The notes below the pieces were generated by a model. It searched no databases, was not told the origin of the DNA, and saw only the letters and a program-made list of their open reading frames with translations. Below are positions 57,631-64,000 of a stretch of 64,000 nucleotides of DNA, in pieces. Source of the stretch: Tissierella sp. MB52-C2 (GTDB lineage: Bacteria > Bacillota > Clostridia > Tissierellales > Tissierellaceae); the NCBI RefSeq assembly GCF_030931715.1, contig NZ_CP133261.1, positions 1,240,001 to 1,304,000 of the forward strand. Direction: 5' to 3'. Each line of letters starts with the position of its first letter. Positions within the stretch are counted from its first letter, which is position 1. A program made the position numbers and the translations under genes.

Positions 57631-58512
57631 ATGTTTAATAAGGATATTCATATAAAATTAAAGGATTCACAAAATTTTTTACGCAACAAAAAATTGATAT
57701 CTGATTTAATAGGTGAAAGTAATATATGTAAAGATGATGTTATCATAGAGATCGGAGGGGGTAGAGGGATTATTACAGAACAATTGATAGAAATATGTAA
57801 GGAGGTATATGTTATAGAACATGATTATAGTTTATATAAAAATTTAAAGGATAAATTCTATAATATAAATAATATTAAAGTAATCTATGGAGATTTCTTA
57901 GAATTTGAATTGCCAAAGGAATATAAATATAAGATTTTTTCCAGTATACCCTATAATATTACTGCGGCTATTTTATCAAAATTAACATTTGCTGATAATC
58001 CTCCAGAAGATATATATATTATCCTTCAAAAGGAAGCAGCAGAAAAATATGCTGGTAAGCCTTACGGTGGAGAAAGTATGCGTTCATTACTTCTAAAGCC
58101 ATATTTTGATTTTGAAATTATAAGAAATATTAAAAGAACAGATTTCACTCCAACTCCTAGTGTCGATAGTGTATTTTTACACATTAAAAAAAGAGGAAAT
58201 ACACTAATGAGGAAAGATAAAGAAGACCTATACTTTGATTTTATTGCATACATCTTTAGCAATACTGGAAATGATATTAAATCTAGATGCAAATATATAT
58301 TTTCTTATAAACAGATTAAGCGGCTATCTAATGATATAGGTTTTAAAATAACAGATAGTCCAACTTGTTTAAGTTATGAACAATGGTTAAAGGTATTTCA
58401 ATATTTTGTAATAGGTGTGTCAGATGAAAAGAAAAAATTGGTCAATGGCTCATATTCGAAGCTAATGAAAGAGCAAAATAAAATAGATAAATTATATCGT
58501 AACAGAAAATAG
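57631..58512 (+). CDS. erm: Erm-type 23S rRNA adenine N6-methyltransferase
   Basis: 293 residues. SAM-binding motif I is VIIEIGGGRGIITEQLIEIC, the acidic motif II VYVIEHD follows, and the catalytic motif IV is SSIPYNITAAILSKL, the Erm form of the (N/S)IPYNIS motif; FTPTPSVDSVFLHIKKR follows. Erm enzymes methylate A2058 of 23S rRNA and give macrolide-lincosamide-streptogramin resistance. It is longer than common plasmid Erm proteins (about 245 residues), resembling longer chromosomal types. KsgA is the alternative, but the upstream arrest-type leader peptide and attenuator argue for Erm. ATG 57631 lies 8 bases after AAGGTGG; GTG 57619 overlaps that site. Confidence 0.85.
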   Translation: MFNKDIHIKLKDSQNFLRNKKLISDLIGESNICKDDVIIEIGGGRGIITEQLIEICKEVYVIEHDYSLYKNLKDKFYNINNIKVIYGDFLEFELPKEYKYKIFSSIPYNITAAILSKLTFADNPPEDIYIILQKEAAEKYAGKPYGGESMRSLLLKPYFDFEIIRNIKRTDFTPTPSVDSVFLHIKKRGNTLMRKDKEDLYFDFIAYIFSNTGNDIKSRCKYIFSYKQIKRLSNDIGFKITDSPTCLSYEQWLKVFQYFVIGVSDEKKKLVNGSYSKLMKEQNKIDKLYRNRK

Positions 58513-58734
58513 GTTTGATGTTAGCAGATAAGTATAGATAGGGAAAAAATTATGGTGTAGCATACGAATCATAACTTCAAACAAGAAAAGTAATATGTAT
58601 TTAATGAATCTGCTAGACAAACACTTTGAAACAGTATAAAGTTGGTTTGAGAGATAATTATTTGTCAAATAGGCTTCACGATAAGTTTTGTGTTATAAAT
58701 TTTGAGACTGTATAATGAAAATTTTATAGGAGAT
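58513..58734. other. Non-coding stretch after erm
   Basis: No gene. The next structure is the left arm of a terminator (58735-58749) whose right arm is at 60436-60450, beyond the inserted IS element. Confidence 0.45.
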
Positions 58735-58812
58735 AAAGAGTCTAAGTTTTTTTGATTAACTAATAATTGAAGTGCCCCCTGTCAAGTAGACAATGTAAAT
58801 AAATAAAATACT

Positions 58813-59652
58813 TTAAGCAGCATGAGCTCTATATTCAAGTGGACTCATGCTGTTTAATCTTTTTTGTAATCTTTTATTATTATAAAAAGTTATATAATTT
58901 TTAATATCAGTTTCCAACTCTTCAAAAGTTTCATATTTGTCTTTTAGATAATACTTTTCTGCTTTTAATATTCCCCAAAAGTTTTCCATTGGACCATTAT
59001 CAATGCATCTACCAGCTCTTGACATACTTTGTTCCATACCATAAATTTCTAATCGCTTTTTAAACCCATGGGACGTATATTGGTAGCCCCTATCACTATG
59101 AAGAAGTGGTCTTGCATTGGGATTAGATTTGATAGCTTTATCAAAGGTTTTAAATACTAAGGAATTATTATTGCTGTGTCCTATTTTATAAGCTATGATA
59201 CTATTATCATAAAGGTCTAAAATTGCACTTAAGTATGCCTTTTGACCAATGCTGTATTTAAGTTCTGTTACATCAGTTAGCCATTTCTCATTTGGTTTAA
59301 ACGCTAAAAAGTTTCTATTCAACTTATTCTTTGCAATCTCCTCAGCAGATACTTTTAAATATCTTTTCTTTTTAATTCTAATTACTGATTTCAACCCTAA
59401 AATTCTCATAAGTCTATATATTCTTTTATGATTATATTTACTGTTTAATTTACGATTAATATTCATAGTAATTCTTCGGTAACCATAGATTCCATCTACT
59501 CTTTCATATAACTTTATAATTTCTTCCATTAAATTATCATTAATTTTATCATTAACTGCATCAACTCGTTTAAGCCATTTGTAATATGAAGCTCTGGAAA
59601 TCTCTGCCACTTCACATAGGGAAGTTATGGAGTACTTCTTTTCTTTATGCAA
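58813..59652 (-). CDS. IS3-family transposase OrfB (DDE catalytic part)
   Basis: 279 residues from a TTG at 59652, but it is more likely made as an OrfAB fusion. The N-terminal HTH_21 region (KYSITSLCEVAEISRASYYK, YGYRRITMNINRKL) precedes the rve integrase core, with catalytic Asp in LTDVTELKY, Asp in LLHSDRGYQYTS and Glu in GPMENFWGILKAEKYY. The C-terminus LQKRLNSMSPLEYRAHAA is typical of the IS150 group. All three DDE residues are present, so the element may be active. Confidence 0.92.
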   Translation of the reverse strand: MHKEKKYSITSLCEVAEISRASYYKWLKRVDAVNDKINDNLMEEIIKLYERVDGIYGYRRITMNINRKLNSKYNHKRIYRLMRILGLKSVIRIKKKRYLKVSAEEIAKNKLNRNFLAFKPNEKWLTDVTELKYSIGQKAYLSAILDLYDNSIIAYKIGHSNNNSLVFKTFDKAIKSNPNARPLLHSDRGYQYTSHGFKKRLEIYGMEQSMSRAGRCIDNGPMENFWGILKAEKYYLKDKYETFEELETDIKNYITFYNNKRLQKRLNSMSPLEYRAHAA

Positions 59653-59687
59653 TTGCTGTATTGCTTCATATTTAAGACTAGATGAGC

Positions 59688-60359
59688 TTAAAATCCTCCC
59701 CTTTCCAGCTCCTGTAGCTTTTTTAAAAAATCATTTTCCATTCTTAATCTTTCGTTATCTTTTTTAAGTTTTCTCATCTCAATTTGATCTTTATCTTTTG
59801 ATGTAAGTTCTATTTTTCCTCTACGATCTACAAGTCCATTTTCACCGGATTCTTCATATTTTTTAACCCATTGATAGACTTGTTGATATGAAACCTCATA
59901 AATTTCAGAAGCATTATTATAGTCTTTATTTTGTTCTATACAATATTTAACAATTTCTATTCTTTCTTCTAAATTGGTCTTTCTACCTTTTGTCATAACA
60001 GCACCATTCCTACCTTTCGTAGTGTTTAATTCGTTATGACTATTATACCTTTTAACCCATTTCATTAAAACAGATCGAGAAGATATTTCATATTTTCTAC
60101 AAATATTTAATTGTGTATCTTCTCCATTTAAATATTCTAAAACTGCCATTTCTTTTAATTCTTTAGAATATCTTTTCCATGTTTTACTTTCTTCTAATGC
60201 TTGTATTCCATATTTTTCATATGTAAACTTCCAGTTATCATAAGTATTATAACTAATCTTAAATTTTCTACATGTATCTTCTATAGATATTTCAGATGAT
60301 TCAATTTCCTTTAAAATAGTATACTTTTCTTCTTTAGTATATTTTGATCTTTTAGACAT
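59688..60359 (-). CDS. IS3-family transposase OrfA (DNA-binding part)
   Basis: 223 residues with repeated helix-turn-helix units (CRKFKISYNTYDNWKFTYEK, ICRKYEISSRSVLMKWVKRY, SEIYEVSYQQVYQWVKKYEE) and a C-terminal leucine zipper-like helix (KLKKDNERLRMENDFLKKLQ). The slippery heptamer A-AAA-AAG lies at 59718-59724 near the end of the frame; slipping by -1 enters a frame open through to OrfB (ATGAGKGRILSSSSLKYEAI). It starts at ATG 60359 behind AAGAAGGGAGC. It binds the ends of the element. Confidence 0.92.
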   Translation of the reverse strand: MSKRSKYTKEEKYTILKEIESSEISIEDTCRKFKISYNTYDNWKFTYEKYGIQALEESKTWKRYSKELKEMAVLEYLNGEDTQLNICRKYEISSRSVLMKWVKRYNSHNELNTTKGRNGAVMTKGRKTNLEERIEIVKYCIEQNKDYNNASEIYEVSYQQVYQWVKKYEESGENGLVDRRGKIELTSKDKDQIEMRKLKKDNERLRMENDFLKKLQELERGGF

Positions 60360-60486
60360 AAAAATGCTCCCTTCTTAGTATCAGATTTTTATTTTTTAAA
60401 TCTGTCTACCATAAGGGGAGCATATCATAATCTATAAACTTAGACTCTTTTTTATACCCCAAAATAGAAAAAGAGGAATGAAAACA

Positions 60487-60590
60487 ATGTGAAAATTATT
60501 TATGTATAGGGCATCAATTGGAAGGAATAGAGAATTAATAATTACAATTCTCGGCAGTTGAGTCCAAGAGGAAAGCAGGGAATCAAATGC
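60487..60590 (+). pseudogene. Second decayed copy of the six-cysteine protein family
   Basis: The leader (ACCCCAAAATAGAAAAAGAGG, within 60457-60477) and ATG 60487 match the intact gene at 42969, but the second codon is TGA. The remainder still reads KLFMYRASIGRNRELIITI, compare KYFMYGTSLEGIEQLIIL, before similarity fades. Confidence 0.75.
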
Positions 60591-60891
60591 AAATAAACTA
60601 AACAATTGAAAAAATTAGTAAATGACATAATTTCATGTTGAGAAATATTGGAGTATACTATAAAATTATAATAACAATGTTGCCTATATCATAATTATCT
60701 ATAGCATCTTTATTGTCATCTCAAGGCATATAGAATATATAACACTGTTTATAAAGACGTAAAACGATTGAAGAAGGAGATGTACATCTTATGTCAGAAA
60801 TGTCCAAGTGAGCTAGCGGAATAACGTATGATTGGTGTTAGATCACTAGGATGAAATTTATTAGGTTTGATGAAATTGAGGGGGTAAGTAT
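60591..60891. other. Non-coding stretch before the Nif3 gene
   Basis: No gene. A short frame MSEMSK behind GAAGGAGATG near 60791 stops at once. AT-rich promoter-like sequence occurs, but no clear -35/-10 pair was found. Confidence 0.35.
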
Positions 60892-61467
60892 ATGGATGTT
60901 TCACATATTGTTGAAGAAATTAATAAACTTTTTAATGTGACAAGTAAGGAAATCTATTCTAGTGAATCTGGGATTACATACGATGCGGATAAAAAAGTTA
61001 AAAAATTAGGATACTGTGTTAATCTAACACTTGAAACTGTAGAGGAAGCAAGAATTCATGGAGTTGATATGATGGTGACACATCACGATGCATGGGATGA
61101 AATATATGGATTAAAAGAGGCATGCATAGAAAAACTAGCAGAGTATGGTATAAGTCACTACTATAATCACTTGCCACTTGATGACTGTGACTTTGGAACA
61201 AATGATAGTTTATTAAAAAAATTGAATTTAAAAAATGTTAAAAGAACCCACGAATGGGAAGGGTTATATTTTGGTAGAGTCGCAGAATATGATGAAGAAA
61301 TTGAATTTGATGAATTAGTAAAAAGTATTGAAAATCTACTTGAAGAACCAGTTAGATTTTGGAGGTTTAATGACAAAAAGGTGAAGCGAGTGGGTTTAGT
61401 CTGTGGTAATGGAGGGACAACAACTTGCCTTAAGGAAGCAGTTGAAAATAATTGTGATGACAAGTAA
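60892..61467 (+). pseudogene. Nif3-like metal-binding protein, C-terminally truncated
   Basis: 191 residues. The DUF34/NIF3 pattern is clear: YCVNLTLETVEEARIHGVDM, MVTHHDAWD (metal ligands), YNHLPLDDCDFGTND and VGLVCGNGGTTTCLKEAVEN. Complete proteins of this family continue with a second metal-binding segment (GE...H...E) for at least 60 more residues, which is missing: the frame stops just after NNCDDK. I therefore treat it as truncated. ATG 60892 follows GAGGGGG. Nif3 proteins form hexamers with two metals per subunit; function is debated. Confidence 0.8.
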
Positions 61468-61494
61468 TAAGTGAAATATTAGTGGGTCTAGTGT

Positions 61495-61540
61495 AAAAAA
61501 GGGCCAAAAATCAGTGGAAAACACTATTTTTGACCCTTTT
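61495..61540. repeat. Dispersed hairpin repeat A, copy 2 (also works as terminator)
   Basis: GGGCCAAAAATCAGTG (61501-61516) pairs with CACTATTTTTGACCC (61522-61536), flanked by AAAAAA and TTTT, so it can terminate in both directions. It is closely related to the hairpin at 2920-2957 and separates the Nif3 remnant from the convergent ABC genes. Confidence 0.75.
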
Positions 61541-61568
61541 AGTTATTGTTAGTAAGTCTAAAGCTATT

Positions 61569-63323
61569 TTATGCTAGTTTCTGAAATTGACTCATATACA
61601 AACTTTCATAAAAACCTTTTTTCATTATTAACTCATCATGAGTACCTTGCTCAACAATAGCTCCATTATTCATAACAAGAATTAAATCTGCATTTCTAAT
61701 TGTAGAAAGGCGGTGGGCAATAACAAAGCTTGTTCTGCCTTTCATAATATTCTTCATGGCAGTTTGTAACATTGACTCAAGCCTTGTATCTACTGAACTT
61801 GTTGCCTCATCAAGAATTAAAATAGCTGGATCTGCCAAGAAAGCTCTTGCTATAGTTAATAACTGCTTCTCGCCAGCAGATATATTGGAAGATTCCTCAT
61901 TTAATATCATATCATAACCATCTGGTTGTGTCTTAATAAAATGATCCACATTTGCCATTTTAGCTGCATTTATAATATCTTCCCTAGTTGCATTTTCATT
62001 GCCATATTTGATATTCTCAGCAATACTTCCGTTAAACAACCATGTATCTTGTAAAACCATGCCAAAGATAGAACGAAGTTCATCTCTCCTCATGTCTTTT
62101 ATATTTACACCATCTACCTTAATTGCACCACTATTTACATCATAGAAACGCATTAAAAGGTTGATAAGTGTTGTTTTTCCAGCACCTGTAGGACCTACAA
62201 CAGCTACCATTTGGCCACTTTTAACGTTTAAATTTAAATCTTTAATCAATATATTGTCTTTCGTATAGCCGAATGATACATCTTCAAAGGTAACATTTCC
62301 TTTTAAATTTTTAATTCTAAGATGATTAACTAACTCTGGTACCTCTTCCTCTGCTTCAAGAAAATCAAACACTCTTCCTGATGCGGCAATGGCAGATTGA
62401 ATTGCTGATGATAACTGAGTTACCTGCTCAAGGGGTTCATTTAATTGCCACATATAACGTATAAATGCTTGAAGATTTCCAACAGTTATTGCACCAGAAA
62501 TTACAAATGTTACTCCTATAAAAATAACTGATACCATTGCAATATAGGTAATAAATGATATTAATGGTGACATAAGTCCTGATATAAACTGCGCCTTAAA
62601 TCCATTTTCACTAAGATTAGTATTAATTTTTTTAAATTCTTCAATAGATTCTTCTTGTTTGCCATATAATTTAATCTCTGTTAATCCTGTATATCTTTCT
62701 TGAATATAACCATTTAAGATTCCTAAGGCGCTCTGCTGATTTTTAAACATAATGGAAGAACGCTTCATAATAAATCTCATTATAAAGGTACTACATGGAA
62801 TAATTAAAACAGCTATTATTGCCATAATAGGATTAATATAGAACATTAAGATAATAGCTAAAGATATGGATAAAATAGCACTTAATATTCTAGATAAAGA
62901 TTGCTGCAAGGCATTTGATATTGTATCTATATCATTAGATATAATACTTAAAATATCTCCAACTGTACGATTATCAAAATAACTAATTGGAAGTTTTGTG
63001 ATTTTCTTTTGAACTTCATTTCTTAAATCACGCATAGTATTCTGTATCCCATTAGTTAAAAAGTATTGAGATAGAAACCCACAAGTTATGTTTCCTATAT
63101 AAATAGCAAATAATATCTTTAAAATTTTAAGAATATAAGAAAAGCTAATGGTGGCCCCAGGAATATTATTGGCAATATTAGCAACATCATCCTTTAATCT
63201 AGTTGTAATTAATCCTTCTACCATTGGTGCTGCTGCTAAAAATCCTGAATATATAACTAAGAGAAGAATTGAAGCTATAAAAAATTTCAAATAGGGTTTC
63301 ATATAAGGATATAATTTTTTCAT
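61569..63323 (-). CDS. ABC exporter half, canonical ATPase subunit of a heterodimer
   Basis: 584 residues. Six transmembrane helices fill residues 1-310; the ATPase has Walker A GPTGAGKT near 378, signature ISAGEKQ near 482, Walker B LILDEATSSVD with the catalytic glutamate near 505 and H-loop IAHRLST near 534. The signature differs from LSGGQ, while the partner encoded upstream has a standard signature but lacks the catalytic Glu and His: the classic asymmetric heterodimer (LmrCD, TM287/288 type). These export lipophilic drugs or lipids. The start overlaps the stop of the partner gene (ATGA). Confidence 0.93.
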   Translation of the reverse strand: MKKLYPYMKPYLKFFIASILLLVIYSGFLAAAPMVEGLITTRLKDDVANIANNIPGATISFSYILKILKILFAIYIGNITCGFLSQYFLTNGIQNTMRDLRNEVQKKITKLPISYFDNRTVGDILSIISNDIDTISNALQQSLSRILSAILSISLAIILMFYINPIMAIIAVLIIPCSTFIMRFIMKRSSIMFKNQQSALGILNGYIQERYTGLTEIKLYGKQEESIEEFKKINTNLSENGFKAQFISGLMSPLISFITYIAMVSVIFIGVTFVISGAITVGNLQAFIRYMWQLNEPLEQVTQLSSAIQSAIAASGRVFDFLEAEEEVPELVNHLRIKNLKGNVTFEDVSFGYTKDNILIKDLNLNVKSGQMVAVVGPTGAGKTTLINLLMRFYDVNSGAIKVDGVNIKDMRRDELRSIFGMVLQDTWLFNGSIAENIKYGNENATREDIINAAKMANVDHFIKTQPDGYDMILNEESSNISAGEKQLLTIARAFLADPAILILDEATSSVDTRLESMLQTAMKNIMKGRTSFVIAHRLSTIRNADLILVMNNGAIVEQGTHDELIMKKGFYESLYMSQFQKLA

Positions 63324-64000
63324 TGCTCTAATTCCTCCTTTCTTAATTGTGATTCTGCAATTTCATAATATACATTACATGTTTTCAATAATTCTTTGTG
63401 AGTTCCAATTCCTACTACTTCACCTTCGTTTAGAACGATTATTTTATCTGCATTCATTATTGTACTAATTCTTTGTGCCACAATAAATACAATAGATTCT
63501 CTTGTCTCTTTTTGTAACGCCTCACGTAGCATAACATCTGTTTTATAATCAAGTGCTGAAAAACTATCATCAAAAACATAAATTGCTGGCTTCCTAACAA
63601 CTGCTCTTGCTATTGAAATTCTTTGTTTTTGCCCACCGGAAAAATTTTTAGCACCTTCACTTATATATTCTTGCAATTTGTTTGGCTTATTTTCTATAAA
63701 TTCCTTTGCCTGAGCTATTTCAATAGCATGATTCATTTCTTCTAATGTTGCACCTGGATTACCGAATTTTAAATTTTCTTCTATGGTTCCACGAAATAAA
63801 AATGCTTTTTGTGGAATAAACCCAATCTTTTCACGAAGTACATTTATATCATAATCTCTAATATCCATATCATTTATTTTTATTGATCCCTTTGTAACAT
63901 CATAAAATCTTGGAATTAAATTAATCAATGTACTTTTACCACTTCCAGTACTACCTATAAAAGCAATTGTTTCCCCTTGATTTGCTATAAATGATACATC
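63320..64000 (-). CDS. ABC exporter half, degenerate ATPase subunit (5' end outside window)
   Basis: The minus-strand frame is open from the window edge; 226 residues of the ATPase domain are visible. Walker A GSTGSGKST is near the edge, followed by the Q-loop IGFIPQKAFLFRGTIEEN, the signature FSGGQKQR and the Walker B YVFDDSFSALD, where Asp replaces the catalytic Glu. The switch region is VAQRIST, with Gln in place of His. Both changes mark the non-hydrolysing site of a heterodimeric exporter. The membrane domain lies to the right of the window. Overlaps the next gene by 4 bases. Confidence 0.93.
   Translation of the reverse strand, partial: DVSFIANQGETIAFIGSTGSGKSTLINLIPRFYDVTKGSIKINDMDIRDYDINVLREKIGFIPQKAFLFRGTIEENLKFGNPGATLEEMNHAIEIAQAKEFIENKPNKLQEYISEGAKNFSGGQKQRISIARAVVRKPAIYVFDDSFSALDYKTDVMLREALQKETRESIVFIVAQRISTIMNADKIIVLNEGEVVGIGTHKELLKTCNVYYEIAESQLRKEELEQ

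Larger units (their letters stand above)
58773..60422 (-). mobile_element. IS3-family insertion sequence (IS150-like), apparently intact
   Basis: About 1650 bases, transcribed on the minus strand. The left end starts TGCCCCCTGTCAAGTAGACA (58773); the right end, read inward on the minus strand, starts TGCTCCCCTTATGGTAGACA, an imperfect terminal inverted repeat of about 20 bases. orfA and orfB are both open and joined by a -1 frameshift site. No convincing target duplication is visible at the chosen ends. Confidence 0.9.

Noticed and set aside
57631-58512. KsgA-type rRNA dimethyltransferase
   Set aside because: Possible by fold, but the arrest-type leader peptide and attenuator upstream and the SIPYNIT motif with an extended C-terminus fit Erm better.

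Overview
The window is low-GC, AT-rich DNA with strong AGGAGG-type ribosome binding sites, frequent GTG/TTG starts, a T-box leader, S-layer-homology domains and a Gram-positive regulator and transporter repertoire. It looks like chromosomal DNA of an anaerobic Firmicute of the class Clostridia; I cannot name the genus from sequence alone. No rRNA, tRNA or CRISPR array was seen.

Layout. 1-2.4 kb: end of an oligopeptide ABC importer operon (oppC partial, oppD, oppF). 3-5.5 kb: a prolyl-tRNA editing homologue, an acetyltransferase and two decayed genes. 5.5-11.8 kb: a UvrA-like ABC protein with a downstream MarR regulator, the orphan tail of an ABC exporter, and a two-component system with an unknown membrane protein. 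11.9-17.4 kb: a visibly GC-richer block (small HTH protein, response regulator, kinase, ABC ATPase, FtsX-type permease) closed by strong hairpins on both sides, probably acquired horizontally. 17.4-28.9 kb: accessory genes (acetyltransferase, CAAX proteases, DUF2935, MerR and AraC regulators with GyrI-like sensor domains, serine hydrolase, metallo-beta-lactamase-fold protein) mixed with remnants. 29.2-32.6 kb: an ECF sigma factor, a membrane protein and an ABC transporter in one overlapping operon. 32.6-41.3 kb: transposase debris, an S41/SLH surface protein, a flavin/Fe-S oxidoreductase, an S9 peptidase and a PhzF protein. 41.3-42.9 kb: serS under a T-box. 43.5-44.9 kb: a tnpB-only IS200/IS605-type element inserted in a nucleotidyltransferase gene. 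45.5-50.4 kb: a second kinase/regulator plus FtsX-type ABC module. 50.6-57 kb: acetyltransferases, NUDIX, a frameshifted hydrolase and an XRE/TPR regulator. 57.1-58.5 kb: an erm-type rRNA methylase behind a leader-peptide attenuator. 58.7-60.4 kb: an intact IS3-family element. 60.9-64 kb: a truncated Nif3 gene and a heterodimeric ABC exporter.

How it works together. Much of the window looks like a patchwork of envelope-stress and drug-response modules: two sensor/ABC modules of the BceRS-BceAB style, a macrolide-resistance-type methylase with a predicted inducible leader, a UvrA-like ABC protein, an ABC exporter pair, ligand-sensing MerR/AraC regulators and several acetyltransferases. 11-bp direct repeats of the OmpR/PhoB type lie upstream of all three two-component-associated transcription units and give a concrete regulatory hypothesis. 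Between the modules are many remnants (MerR, ABC, IS21, IS66, IS3/IS481-like, DUF1835, UppS, nucleotidyltransferase, Nif3), so the region has seen repeated insertion and decay.

The best candidates for something undescribed are a six-cysteine protein family with two CxC motifs present in three copies (one intact, two decayed), the ECF sigma/membrane protein/ABC operon, a TnpB lacking the usual RuvC-II glutamate position and zinc ribbon, and two dispersed non-coding repeats. All functional statements come from reading the sequence; no database search was run.
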